DNA of 64,000 nucleotides, taken from Streptomyces sp. NA04227. Its GTDB lineage: Bacteria > Actinomycetota > Actinomycetes > Streptomycetales > Streptomycetaceae. The translations under genes and the position numbers were made by a program. The stretch lies in assembly GCF_013364195.1 (NCBI RefSeq), contig NZ_CP054918.1, forward strand, positions 4,081,001 to 4,145,000, in the 5' to 3' direction. The notes beneath the pieces are model-generated. The model saw nothing but the letters and a program-made list of their open reading frames with translations. It did no database searches and was not told the DNA's origin. Shown here in pieces: positions 34,856 through 45,814 of the stretch (the first letter of the stretch is position 1; every line of letters begins with the position of its first letter).

Positions 34856-35803
34856 ATGACCGTTACTGGGCATTGCACCAGCGCACCCCAGGCCGTCGCC
34901 GCCGTGCCGACGGCCACCGCAGTACGCCCTGCCGCCCGCCCGTCGCCCGCCACCACCCCTTCAACGAGCGCGAAGCGCCCCCCTTCCCTTCCGGCGGCCG
35001 CGAAGACCGGAAAAGCCGGAAAGACCGGCCGCCCGGCCGCCGCGATGGCCGGTGCCGGGCGTCAGGCCACGGCCCTGCGCGTCCCGGCACAGCACCGGAC
35101 CCGTCCCGTGCGCCCGGCCGGAACCCCGCGCACGGAACCGTCCCCGTACGGGACCCTGACCTCCGCGCCGACCTCCGCGCCCGGACCGACCACCGCCGCG
35201 CAGACCGCTTCGGCCACCGCCTCGGCCACGGCCGCGTCCACCGCCCGGTCCCTGACCCGGGACCGGGGCCGTCCGGCCTCCGCCCCGGCCGTCCCGGACG
35301 CGCACCTCGTCTACCCCTCCTTCGCCTCGTACGTGAAGGAGCGCGGCCCGGTGCTGCTGCGCACCGCGCGCTCGCTGACCTCGAACGTCAATGACGCCGA
35401 GGACCTGTTGCAGACCGCGCTCACCAAGACGTACGTCGCCTGGGACCGGATAGCGGACCACCGGGCGCTGGACGGCTACGTACGCCGTGCGCTGGTGAAC
35501 ACCCGTACCTCGCAGTGGCGCAAGCGCAAGGTCGACGAGTTCTCCTGCGACGAGCTGCCCGAGCCGGAGTCGACGGTCCTCGAGGACCCGGCCGAGCAGC
35601 AGGCGCTCCGGGACGCCATGTGGGGCGCGATCACCAAGCTGCCCGATCGTCAGCGCGCGATGGTCGTCCTCAGGTACTACGAGGACCTCAGCGAGGTGCA
35701 GACCGCGGAGATACTCGGCGTCTCGGTCGGCACCGTGAAGTCCGCCGTCTCCCGCGCCCTCGGCAAGCTGCGTGAGGACCCGGAGCTGCGCCAGGGAGTC
35801 TGA
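34856..35803 (+). CDS. SigE-family RNA polymerase sigma factor with long N-terminal extension
   Basis: The 315-residue protein ends in a typical ECF core. Region 2 (about 150-225) has FASYVKERGPVLLRTARSLT and DAEDLLQTALTKTYVAWDRI. Region 4 (about 250-310) has LPDRQRAMVVLRYYEDLS and the helix-turn-helix LGVSVGTVKSAVSRALGKL. The first roughly 145 residues are Ala/Pro/Thr-rich and basic with no fold, an unusual extension. TAGCGT at 34844-34849 ends 6 nt before the ATG, so a leaderless transcript starting at this ATG is plausible; a downstream start such as the ATG at 35045 would shorten the extension. No anti-sigma gene is adjacent; an acyl-CoA ligase gene follows after 207 bp. Confidence 0.85.
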   Translation: MTVTGHCTSAPQAVAAVPTATAVRPAARPSPATTPSTSAKRPPSLPAAAKTGKAGKTGRPAAAMAGAGRQATALRVPAQHRTRPVRPAGTPRTEPSPYGTLTSAPTSAPGPTTAAQTASATASATAASTARSLTRDRGRPASAPAVPDAHLVYPSFASYVKERGPVLLRTARSLTSNVNDAEDLLQTALTKTYVAWDRIADHRALDGYVRRALVNTRTSQWRKRKVDEFSCDELPEPESTVLEDPAEQQALRDAMWGAITKLPDRQRAMVVLRYYEDLSEVQTAEILGVSVGTVKSAVSRALGKLREDPELRQGV

Positions 35804-36010
35804 GGGTCCGAGCCGGTCGGCCGAAGTGGTGGCCGAGCGGCCGAAGTGTCCCGGAATCTCCGCCTCCGCGAACACGGAGAGCGATTTGACGGCTCCGTTA
35901 CAGCAACGTTGCGTCACGAGAGCAGGAACATACCGAAGGCTAGTGACAGAGCGTCCACTACCGCACCAGAATCACGAGGCGAAACCCGCCATCGCCTCGG
36001 GAGGCCACCG

Positions 36011-37639
<1,629 letters not shown>

Positions 37640-37660
<21 letters not shown>

Positions 37661-37711
37661 GGTCTGGACGTCACCGAACTCTGAGGTCTGGACGTCACCG
37701 AACTCCGAGGT
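37640..37711 (+). repeat. 24-bp tandem repeat spanning the ligase stop codon, three copies
   Basis: A 24-bp unit starting CTGGACGTCACCGAACTCTG occurs at 37640-37663, 37664-37687 and 37688-37711. The first copy encodes the protein end LDVTEL plus TGA. Unit length is a multiple of three, so the second copy repeats the same codons and stop after the first; in the third the TGA is changed to CGA. Confidence 0.95.
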
Positions 37712-37725
37712 TCCGTACGCCCGTT

Positions 37726-37756
37726 GCCGACCGCACCTGTGAAAGGGGCGGTCGGC
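37726..37756 (+). terminator. terminator of the acyl-CoA ligase gene
   Basis: GCCGACCGC-A-CC pairs with GG-G-GCGGTCGGC (one mismatch) around loop TGTGAAA, 65 bp after the stop codon. Confidence 0.75.
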
Positions 37757-37880
37757 GGCGGGCGTTCGTGTCGGGTGAGGGGTTGGGTGGTGAGGGATGG
37801 TGCCTCTCAACGACTCGGCTGGGCAGGCAAGTTCGCCAAGTCGCCTGCCTACTGCGCGGGTTGCGCAACTCGGCCTTGCG

Positions 37881-39842
37881 TCAAGGTTCTTGGGCAGGCG
37901 CTTCTTGTGCGGTCGCTGCGGTCGCTTCTTGTGGCGGGCGGGATCTTGGGTCCTCCTCCGCCAGTCGACGCAGGACGGCAGCGGCCTGTGCCTCGGGAGG
38001 GGTGCCGTCGTCCCGGATCCGCCAGTGGTGGTGGCGGATGTCCTCGGGCGGCTCCGGGTTCCCGGACTCCGTGTCCGGCAGGCGCAGGAAGGTCATCTCG
38101 ACCACGTCGGGATCGCTGAAGTCGGTGGCGATCCGGCCCCGCTCCAGGCCCCATCGGCTCAGCAGTTCCGGCTTCTCGGCCAGCCCCTCCTTGATCAGGC
38201 GGGCCAGCGTGCGAGCAGGCCAGGACCAGGAGTGGTCGGCCTCGGCCCTGGCGATCTCCGCGTCGTAGGCGGCGGAGTCGAAGCGGTGGGTGAGCAGTAC
38301 GGGGCCGAGTTCGAGGGCATCCGGCTTGCTCCACGGCAGCGTTCGCCGGAGCTCCCAGACCACCTCGCCCACCTCGTCCGCGTCGTCCGCGTCGTCCGCG
38401 TCGTGCCGGATGGTGACACCGAAACCGCCGCAACATCCCTCGGCACAGTCGGCTACGGCGAGTTGCACCGTACGGGGCTCCGCCGTGGCCCGCAGCTTGC
38501 CACCGTCCAACACATAGGCGGGGCCGAGGGCGGCACCGATACGGAAGGCCGCCGGTATCAGCGGGCGGCCGTCGACGAGGATGCGCGCCTGGACCGATTG
38601 ACGCTTCGCCGGGTCGTTGACAACCACCTCGATGCGCAGCCTGCCGGGCGGCTCGGCAGTCAGCCGGAACGGCCGTTGCCGGGTGCGGCGGATCCAGTTC
38701 GCTCGGGTCCGCGGCTTCGGTTCGCGTGTGGCTCTACGCCCCCTCCGTCCCGTGGCTTCACCTGAGGCGTCGGGCGGGGCGTCGGCCGGGGCGCCAGCGA
38801 CGGCGAGGTTCGCGCTCGCCCATCGGGGCTCGGCGAGGAGCCGTTCCAGCGCATCCAGCAAGGTCGCGCGCCGTCCCGGAGGCCAGTCCAGGAGCACGCC
38901 GGTACCGCTGCTCAGGTCCAGTGCGAGCGAGAGCAGCAGGGCGGCGTTGTCGAGGGTGGCCGGGAGCAGGCCGGCCCGGGTGACCACCCGGTCGTAGAGG
39001 CCGAGTGCGTCGTGGCAGTGGAGCAGGTGGTGCGCGTCGTCGGGCGCGCACCCCATCCGGACCAGCAGTCTGCCCGCTCGGGCGAGCAGGTCGGCGTCGG
39101 AGGGCAACTGGTCCAATAGGTGCGGGAGTTGAGAGGCCTCCGCGAGTCGGCGGGCCTCTGCGCCGCAGACGAAACGGTGAGTGAAGGGACACGCGACCAG
39201 CTCCGTGCGTATGGCCTGCCCCTCCTCCGCACGCAACGTTCGGATCAGTGGCCGCAGTTCGTCGCGGTCGGCGTACACCGTGAGCCAGACGACGGCCGCG
39301 GCCCGGCTGTCGAGATTGTCGAGTGCGTGGACCGCCGGCTTGGTGAACTCCCGGACGAGGCCGAGACGGAAGAGGTGCGGAACGTCCTCGGCCTCGCCGA
39401 CGCGGGCGAGCAGTGCCAGGCCCGTGAGGACGGCGGGCATGTCGGCACTCGTCCGGACCAACTGCCGAGCCAGCCTGCGGGCAGCGTCGAACTGACTTTC
39501 CGGCAAGGGAAGTTCGGCGACGGCGAAGCGGATCGGATTCCGGTGACGGTACCGAATGCCGAGCCGTTCGAAACGGCGGTGCAGGGTGTCGGCATCGTCC
39601 GGGAGCGGGCTGAGCGCCTCCCGGAGGGCTTCCTTCGCCTCGCGGCCCGAGGGTGGCTTCTTGTGTGCCGCGGACTGGCTGGGGCTCGGGAGGGAGAAGC
39701 CGCCTTGGGGCGGGATTCCGTCGGGGCAATCGCCCAGCAGGCGCAGGACCTTGTCGTACAGGGCGGTCGGGGAAGCAGTCGGGGGAGCAGGCGGTGAGGC
39801 AGTCGGGGGAGCGAGCGCGTCGCGCTCTTCCTCGGCGCTCAC
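37881..39842 (-). CDS. large uncharacterised protein
   Basis: The 653-residue protein has no membrane segment or signal peptide and matches no family I recognise. Residues 1-30 are Ala/Pro-rich. Residues about 70-330 are alpha-helical and Leu/Ala/Arg-rich with a HEAT/TPR-like feel (AVLTGLALLARVGEAEDVPHL). Residues about 390-500 look like beta strands with a Cys-rich turn (DCAEGCCGGFG) and an Asp-rich loop (DDADDADE). The C-terminus contains WSWPARTLARLIKEGL and a Trp/His stretch (HHHWRIRDDG). The likely start is GTG at 39842 with no clear ribosome binding site. It is monocistronic. Codon bias supports a real gene. Confidence 0.75.
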   Translation of the reverse strand: MSAEEERDALAPPTASPPAPPTASPTALYDKVLRLLGDCPDGIPPQGGFSLPSPSQSAAHKKPPSGREAKEALREALSPLPDDADTLHRRFERLGIRYRHRNPIRFAVAELPLPESQFDAARRLARQLVRTSADMPAVLTGLALLARVGEAEDVPHLFRLGLVREFTKPAVHALDNLDSRAAAVVWLTVYADRDELRPLIRTLRAEEGQAIRTELVACPFTHRFVCGAEARRLAEASQLPHLLDQLPSDADLLARAGRLLVRMGCAPDDAHHLLHCHDALGLYDRVVTRAGLLPATLDNAALLLSLALDLSSGTGVLLDWPPGRRATLLDALERLLAEPRWASANLAVAGAPADAPPDASGEATGRRGRRATREPKPRTRANWIRRTRQRPFRLTAEPPGRLRIEVVVNDPAKRQSVQARILVDGRPLIPAAFRIGAALGPAYVLDGGKLRATAEPRTVQLAVADCAEGCCGGFGVTIRHDADDADDADEVGEVVWELRRTLPWSKPDALELGPVLLTHRFDSAAYDAEIARAEADHSWSWPARTLARLIKEGLAEKPELLSRWGLERGRIATDFSDPDVVEMTFLRLPDTESGNPEPPEDIRHHHWRIRDDGTPPEAQAAAVLRRLAEEDPRSRPPQEATAATAQEAPAQEP

Positions 39843-40023
39843 CGGGTGAAGTGGGACTCGATTCCGTAGGTCATGCGCGCAGCCTGGCAGCCGGAGCCTG
39901 CCGTGTCCAAGGAATTAGCCGAAGGAAATACCGGAGCGTGGACACAACACCGCTGGCAGGGAAGGCACTTCCGCGCCCGTGGCGAGAACTCCCGGCGTGC
40001 GGAAGGGACTTCCGGAGCGGGTA

Positions 40024-40077
40024 CGAACGAACCCCGCGCGGATGCGAACGAACCCCCAGCAGGTGCGAACGAACCCC
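40024..40077 (+). repeat. 21-bp period repeat with core CGAACGAACCCC
   Basis: The 12-bp core CGAACGAACCCC occurs at 40024, 40045 and 40066, exactly 21 bp apart (two helical turns). It lies inside the 314-bp gene-free spacer 39843-40156, which otherwise holds nothing recognised. The spacing would let proteins bind on one face, but a simple minisatellite is equally likely. Confidence 0.8.
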
Positions 40078-40156
40078 GAGTGGCAGCGGTCCTTGTGTCC
40101 CGGTCGACGGACCCCGCCACCGGAGAACCCTGGGGCCCGGGCCCGCCCCAACTCCC

Positions 40157-43100
40157 TCAACCCTGAGGCGCGTTGGTCCCGATCCGGGTCAGCAGGTCGA
40201 CGATGTGGCTCTGTACCTCCGGGCTGGTCGAACGCTCGGCGAGGAAGAGCACCGTCTCACCCGCGGCGAGGCGCGGGAGGTCCTGGTGGTCGACGGCGGC
40301 GGTGTAGACGACCAGCGGGGTGCGGTTCAACTGCCCGTTGGCGCGCAGCCAGTCGACGATTCCCGCCTGGTCGCGGTGGACGCCCATGAGGTCCATCACC
40401 ACCAGGTTGGGCCGGATCTGGGTGGCCAGACGTACCGCTTCCTGGTCGTCCGGCGCGCACGTGACCTGCATGCCGCGCCGCTCCAGGGTGGCGGTGAGCG
40501 CGAGCGCGATCTCCTCGTGCCGCTCGATCAACAGCACACGCGGCGGGTGCTGTTCGCTGTCGCGCGGTGCGAGGGCCTTGAGGAGTACGGCGGGGTCGGC
40601 GCCGTACGCGGCCTCGCGGCTGGCCTGGCCGAGTCCCGCCGTCACCAGGACCGGCACCTCGGCGGCCACCGCGGCCTGGCGCAGCGACTGGAGGGCGGTC
40701 CGGGTAATGGGGCCGGTGAGCGGGTCGACGAAGAGGGCCGCGGGGAAGGCGGCGATCTGGGCGTCGACCTCGGCACGCGAGTTCACGGTGACGGGCCGGT
40801 AGCCACGGTCGCTCAGCGCCTGCTGGGTCCCCATGTCGGGCGCGGGCCAGACCAGCAGCCGACGGGGGTTGTCCAGCGGCTCGGGCGGCAACTCGTCGTC
40901 CAGGTGCTGGCGTTGGGGGCGCTCGGCGATCTCGACGGCGCCGCCGGGGCCGTCCAGCGGCTCCGGGCCCTCGTCGGCGTTCTCGTCCGGCGCGCCGATC
41001 GCGTACGAGCGGCCACCGCCCTCGGACGCGGCGGGACGCGCCAACGCCGTCCCGTTCCCGTTCCCGCCGAGCGGCTGCCGCCGCGCACCCGTGTCACCGG
41101 AACCACCGCGCTCGCCGGGCGTCCCGAGCTTCCGCCGCCGTCCGCTGGTGGACTGCTGTCCGCCGGAGCCTGGGCCGCCTGGGCCGCCTTGCGTCTGGCC
41201 GCCGGAGGCCTGGACCGGGGTCCCCTGGCTTGGGGTGGCTTGTCCGGCTCCGGCCTGTCCGGCTCCGGTCTGGCCCGGGGCGGGCTGTCCGGGTCCGGGC
41301 TGTCCGGTGGACGCGGAGGCTGCGGGGCGGGGCGGTACCGGGGTCTGGCCGGTGTGCGGGCCGGTGCCGGGCTGGGGTGCGGCGGCGGGCAGGGCCTGGG
41401 CGGTACGTCCTGTGGTACGCGGCTGCGGCAGGGCGCCCGAGCGCTGCTGCTCGGCGATACGGCGGCCGAAGGGCACGCCCTGTCCGAGGGTGCGCACGCT
41501 GATGGCGCGCCCCTGTGTGGAGTCGGGGTCGGGCGCGGGCTGCCCGAGGGGTACGCCGCCGGTGTCGCCGGTGGCGCCCGCCTCGGCCGGGAGCGGTTGG
41601 GCGAGGGAGCGGCCCGAGCCCGAGGTGTGCGAGGTCGGCCCGGTCGGGGTGCCGTGCGACGGGGTACCCGGCGTGCCCTGCGCGGGATTTGCCGTCCGCG
41701 GATCCGTGGCGGGAGCCGTACCGCCCCAGGGGCCCGGGGCGGGCTGGCCGCCCTGGGTGTGCGGAGAGCCCGCAGCGTGGGCGGCATCCGGGGCGTCCGG
41801 AGCCTGCGCGGGGTTCGGGGTGTTCGGGCCGTCCGGGGTGGCGATCCTGGGATCGCGGATCCCGGGCACGGGGCCGCCGGGCGCACCGGGCGCAGGCAGC
41901 TGAGGCCGGGCGCGGCCGGAAGCCTGAGTGGCCTGAGCGGCGTGATACGCCTGAGCGGGGAGGGCACCGGCCGGTGTCCCGTTGCCGGGCCCGGGTGCCG
42001 GGACGGGCGCGGCCTCCGGCAACGGCTGAGCCGTCGTACCGGGACGCCGGACACCGGGCGGCCGCCCGGGAGCCTCGATCGGCCGTGCGGCATCCATCGA
42101 CCGTGCGGATTCCATGGGATGGCCCTGGCCCTGGCTCTGGGCCCCGGCCTCCCGCCCGCGACCCTCAACCGCCCCTGCCTGACCGGGAGTTCCGAGTCCG
42201 TCGGTGGCCGGTGCGCCCTGCTCGGCGGCAGCGGCGGAGCGGCCACGGCGGCGGCCGGTGGGTGCCGGACTGGGGTGGGCCTGCGGCGGGGTGAAGTCGT
42301 CGGGGCCGTCCGTGAGCAGCATGGTGTGCTGGCCCGCGTCGTTGGCGTGGCCCCAAGCCTGTCCGTGCCCCTGCGGGCCGCCCCGGTCCTCCGGGGAACG
42401 GTCCGCCTCGGCGGGCGGCAGCGCGAACACCCGTCCGCCCGCCGCCTCCTGCGCCGAGGACCGCTCGGCCGCGGCCGCCAGCGCACGCCGACGGCGCCCG
42501 GCAGGCTGCTGCACGCCCTCACCCTCGGGACCCGGCATGCCCGTACCGGACGGACCACCCGTACCCGCCGAACTGCCCGTACCACTGGGCAGACCAGGAG
42601 CCCCAAGGGTCCCGTGAGCGGCCGCGAGCGCGGCGGCACCCGGAAGAGCCCGGGCACCGGGAAGCGCGGCGGCACCCGCCCCGCCCGGCCCCGCCGGTCC
42701 GGCGCCGGGCCGACGCACACCCGCGAGGCCCGCGGCGGGCACCGGCTGCCCGAGCCCACCGTGCGGTCCGTTCTGAGGGCGGTCCTGAGATCCGTCCCGA
42801 GCGTCGTCCCGAGATCCGTCCTGAGGTCGGTTCGTGCCACGGCCCTGCGCGGGGACGCCGCCCCGGCCGACCTGACCCTGGGCACCCGCACCCTGACCGG
42901 GCACCCCGCCATGGCGGCCGGGACCGGAAGCCTCCACGGCTCCGTGGCCGCTACGGGCCGCCGGAACACCGGGAGTTGACGGGAGTCCGGGAGCCGCGGG
43001 GCCTCCAGGAAGCTGCTGAGAACCCCCGGGGTTCTGAAGGTTCCCCGGTTGCCGACTGTTCGGCGCACCCGGCGGAACGGGAGCACCGGACGGTACGGAA

Positions 43101-45814
43101 GCACCGGGCCCCGCGCCCAGGGCATTGCGCGCCGCTGGAGCACTCGCACCGGGCTGCCCCGGCTGACCCGACTGAGCCGTGGAAGGAGAGGGAGCCGCCG
43201 GGAGTGCCGGGGCGTTGCCCTCGCGTCGGGCGCGGCGGCCGGTGGGAGCCGGTACGCCCTGCGGCGGCACCGTGTCACCGAGCCGCTGGCCGGGCGCCGA
43301 CTCACCGGAAGCCGTCACGGCGCCCTCGGCCGGGCTCGGCCTGCCGCGCCTGCGGCCGGTACCGCGCGCGGCGGGCACCTCGGCGCCCGTACCGGCACCA
43401 CCGTTCGTACCGTTCGTACCGTTCGCATCGCCCGAAGCGCTCGTGTCGCCCGCGCCCCCGGCCGTCGCCTCGCGATCGCCCCCGGAGACCTGCGCGTCCG
43501 GCGCCGCACCGGCGCCCTCCGCCTTGCGTCGACGACGCCGCCCGGTCCCGGCCTGCGCCGCACCGGCACCGTCCGTACCACCGGCGCCCGCACCGGCACC
43601 CTCGGTACCGCCCGCGCCGGAGCCCGAGGCGCTCACGCCGGAGCCCGAAGTACCGCCTCCGGAAGCCGAGTTGCCGGTCTGCTCGTGGCTCGGCGTGTCT
43701 GTCTGTGTGTCCGTCTGCGTGTCCGGCCGCGCGCCACGCCCCGGGAGCCCGCTGTCCAGGAACGCGTCCACCGAGGACCGCCTGGCCCGCCTGCGCCCAC
43801 CCCCGGCCGTCGCGCCGGAGGCCGCACCGGCCCCGTCCGTGCCGGGTCCGGCCCCGTCCACGCCGGATCCATCCGTACCGACACCACCAGGCGCCCCGAA
43901 CTCCCCGGTCTCCGAAGGTCCTTCAAACCCTTCGAACTCCCCGGACCCTTCGAACTCCCTGGCCCCGTCGAACTCTCCAGACGCTCCGAACTCCCCTGAA
44001 GCAGCCGATCCCGACGCCCCCGAAGCCCCCGAAGCAGCGGATCCCGCACCCGGCCCGGCAGCCCCGCCCCGGGTGCCGCCTTGGTCGGCCTGCTCGCCCT
44101 CTCCCTGCCCCACGGCCCCCGCCCCGGCGCCGATCGGCACCTCCAGGACGAACGCGCGGCCGCTCATGCCGGGCACCTCGTGGGTCTGGAGCACGCCGCC
44201 GTGGGCGCGTACCACGCCGCGCACGATGGGCTCGTGGACCGGGTTGCCGCCCGCGTAGGGGCCGCGTACCTCGATCCGTACGACCTCGCCGCGCTGCGCG
44301 GCGGCCACGACGATCGTCGAGTCCATGTAACCGCTGGCCGCCACGGGGGCGTTGCCGGTCGCGTCGACCCCGGCGACGTCGGCGACGAGGTGCGCGAGCG
44401 CGGTGGCGAGGCGTTCCGGGTCGACCTCGGCCTCGATGGGCGGGGCGTGTACGGCGAACTGGGCGCGGCCGGGGCCGATCAGTTCGACGGCGCCCTCGAC
44501 ACCGGCGGTGACCACCGCGTCGAGCAGGACGGTGCGGCGGTTCAGGTCGTCCGTACCGGCGTCGAGGCGCTGGTAGCCGAGGACGTTGTCGACGAGTGTG
44601 GTGATACGGGCGTAACCGGCGGACAGGTAGTGCAGGACCTGGTTGGCCTCGGGCCAGAGCTGGCCCGCGTCGTCGGCGGCGAGCTTGCCCAGCTCGCGGC
44701 GGAGTTCGTCGAGCGGGCCGCGCAGTGAGCCGCCGAGCATCTCCATGAGCTGGTCGTGCCGCGCGTCCAGGGCCTCGTACCGGTCCTGTTCGCGCTCGGC
44801 GAGCGCCGCGTACCGGTCCTTCTCGCCCGCGAGCTGCTCGTCGTGCTCCTCGGTCAGCCGCGCCAGCTCGGCGGAGTGCTCCTCGCGCAGCGCGGCCAGG
44901 GCGGCCTCGTGCTCCTCGCGCAGCGTCGTCAGGGTGGTGGTGTGCTCCTCGCGCAGGGTGGCGAGGGTGCTCTCGTACTTCTCGGCCTGGGCCTTCTTCG
45001 CCGCGGCGAGCTTGTCGAACGCCCGCCGGTCGGTGAACGTCAGCACCGCGCCGACCAGCTGATCGCCGTCCCGTACCGGCGAGGTCGTCAGGTCCACCGG
45101 CACCGGATCGCCGCTCTTGGCCCACATGACCTGTCCGCGCACCCGGTGCTTGCGCCCGGAGCGCAGGGTGTCGGCGAGCGGCGACTCGTCGTACGGGAAG
45201 GGCTCGCCGTCGGCCCGCGAGTGCAGGACGAGCGGGTGCAGCAGATGGCCGCCGAGGTCGCTGGCCCGGTAGCCGAGGATCTGGGCCACGGCCGGGTTGA
45301 CCAGGACCACCCGGCCCTCGGTGTCGGTGCCCACGACGCCCTCGGCCGCGGCGCGCAGGATCATCTCCGTCTGCCGCTGCGAACGGGCCAGTTCGGCCTC
45401 GGTGTCGACGGTGCCGCTGAGGTCGCGCACGACGACCATCAGCAGTTCGTCGCCGGAGTAGGCGTAACCGTCGTACGCCTCCTTGCCGTTCTCCAGATTC
45501 GCGCTAGTGACCTCGACCGGGAACTCGCTGCCGTCGGTGCGGCGGGCGGTCATCCGGTTCGGTTTGGTGCGCCCGGCGGCGTCGAGGGAGGCGGGCCTGC
45601 GCATCGAGCCGGGGATCAGACGGGAGTCGAAGACGGGCAGCAGATCGAGCAGTCCGCGCCCGACGAGCGCGCAGCCGGGGGTCTCGAAGGTCTCCAGGGC
45701 GACGCTGTTGGCGTTGACGACGGTGCCGTTGGCGTTGACCAGCACCAGTGCGTCCGGCAGCGCATCGAGTATCGCAGCGAGGCGAGCAGCGCCTCGGGAT
45801 GGCCTGCTGCTCAC
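40157..45814 (-). CDS. giant PAS / kinase-like / disordered / receiver-like signalling protein
   Basis: The 1,885-residue cytoplasmic protein has two PAS domains (about 10-130 and 145-260: MILRAAAEGVVGTDTEGRVVLVNPA). A coiled coil of 11-residue repeats (about 275-370: LATLREEHTTT, LTTLREEHEAA, LAALREEHSAE) follows. A histidine-kinase-like region (about 370-560) then reads GSLRGPLDELRRELG where a phosphoacceptor His is expected. Its ATP-binding half keeps only the end pattern (GVVRAHGGVLQT, FVLEVPIG). About 1,075 Pro/Gly/Ala/Ser/Thr-rich residues (565-1640) precede a C-terminal receiver-like part (RVLLIERHEEIAL, VVMDLMG, VVYTA). The GTG start has GGGAGGA 8 nt upstream. Length resembles other streptomycete PAS-hybrid proteins. 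It probably works as a scaffold or sensor without kinase activity. No partner gene adjoins it. Confidence 0.85.
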   Translation of the reverse strand: MSSRPSRGAARLAAILDALPDALVLVNANGTVVNANSVALETFETPGCALVGRGLLDLLPVFDSRLIPGSMRRPASLDAAGRTKPNRMTARRTDGSEFPVEVTSANLENGKEAYDGYAYSGDELLMVVVRDLSGTVDTEAELARSQRQTEMILRAAAEGVVGTDTEGRVVLVNPAVAQILGYRASDLGGHLLHPLVLHSRADGEPFPYDESPLADTLRSGRKHRVRGQVMWAKSGDPVPVDLTTSPVRDGDQLVGAVLTFTDRRAFDKLAAAKKAQAEKYESTLATLREEHTTTLTTLREEHEAALAALREEHSAELARLTEEHDEQLAGEKDRYAALAEREQDRYEALDARHDQLMEMLGGSLRGPLDELRRELGKLAADDAGQLWPEANQVLHYLSAGYARITTLVDNVLGYQRLDAGTDDLNRRTVLLDAVVTAGVEGAVELIGPGRAQFAVHAPPIEAEVDPERLATALAHLVADVAGVDATGNAPVAASGYMDSTIVVAAAQRGEVVRIEVRGPYAGGNPVHEPIVRGVVRAHGGVLQTHEVPGMSGRAFVLEVPIGAGAGAVGQGEGEQADQGGTRGGAAGPGAGSAASGASGASGSAASGEFGASGEFDGAREFEGSGEFEGFEGPSETGEFGAPGGVGTDGSGVDGAGPGTDGAGAASGATAGGGRRRARRSSVDAFLDSGLPGRGARPDTQTDTQTDTPSHEQTGNSASGGGTSGSGVSASGSGAGGTEGAGAGAGGTDGAGAAQAGTGRRRRRKAEGAGAAPDAQVSGGDREATAGGAGDTSASGDANGTNGTNGGAGTGAEVPAARGTGRRRGRPSPAEGAVTASGESAPGQRLGDTVPPQGVPAPTGRRARREGNAPALPAAPSPSTAQSGQPGQPGASAPAARNALGAGPGASVPSGAPVPPGAPNSRQPGNLQNPGGSQQLPGGPAAPGLPSTPGVPAARSGHGAVEASGPGRHGGVPGQGAGAQGQVGRGGVPAQGRGTNRPQDGSRDDARDGSQDRPQNGPHGGLGQPVPAAGLAGVRRPGAGPAGPGGAGAAALPGARALPGAAALAAAHGTLGAPGLPSGTGSSAGTGGPSGTGMPGPEGEGVQQPAGRRRRALAAAAERSSAQEAAGGRVFALPPAEADRSPEDRGGPQGHGQAWGHANDAGQHTMLLTDGPDDFTPPQAHPSPAPTGRRRGRSAAAAEQGAPATDGLGTPGQAGAVEGRGREAGAQSQGQGHPMESARSMDAARPIEAPGRPPGVRRPGTTAQPLPEAAPVPAPGPGNGTPAGALPAQAYHAAQATQASGRARPQLPAPGAPGGPVPGIRDPRIATPDGPNTPNPAQAPDAPDAAHAAGSPHTQGGQPAPGPWGGTAPATDPRTANPAQGTPGTPSHGTPTGPTSHTSGSGRSLAQPLPAEAGATGDTGGVPLGQPAPDPDSTQGRAISVRTLGQGVPFGRRIAEQQRSGALPQPRTTGRTAQALPAAAPQPGTGPHTGQTPVPPRPAASASTGQPGPGQPAPGQTGAGQAGAGQATPSQGTPVQASGGQTQGGPGGPGSGGQQSTSGRRRKLGTPGERGGSGDTGARRQPLGGNGNGTALARPAASEGGGRSYAIGAPDENADEGPEPLDGPGGAVEIAERPQRQHLDDELPPEPLDNPRRLLVWPAPDMGTQQALSDRGYRPVTVNSRAEVDAQIAAFPAALFVDPLTGPITRTALQSLRQAAVAAEVPVLVTAGLGQASREAAYGADPAVLLKALAPRDSEQHPPRVLLIERHEEIALALTATLERRGMQVTCAPDDQEAVRLATQIRPNLVVMDLMGVHRDQAGIVDWLRANGQLNRTPLVVYTAAVDHQDLPRLAAGETVLFLAERSTSPEVQSHIVDLLTRIGTNAPQG

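Noticed and set aside
39653..42979. 1,108-codon + strand frame opposite the disordered part of the giant PAS gene
   Set aside because: It mirrors low-complexity Pro/Gly coding DNA and has no domain of its own; stop codons are rare in all frames there.
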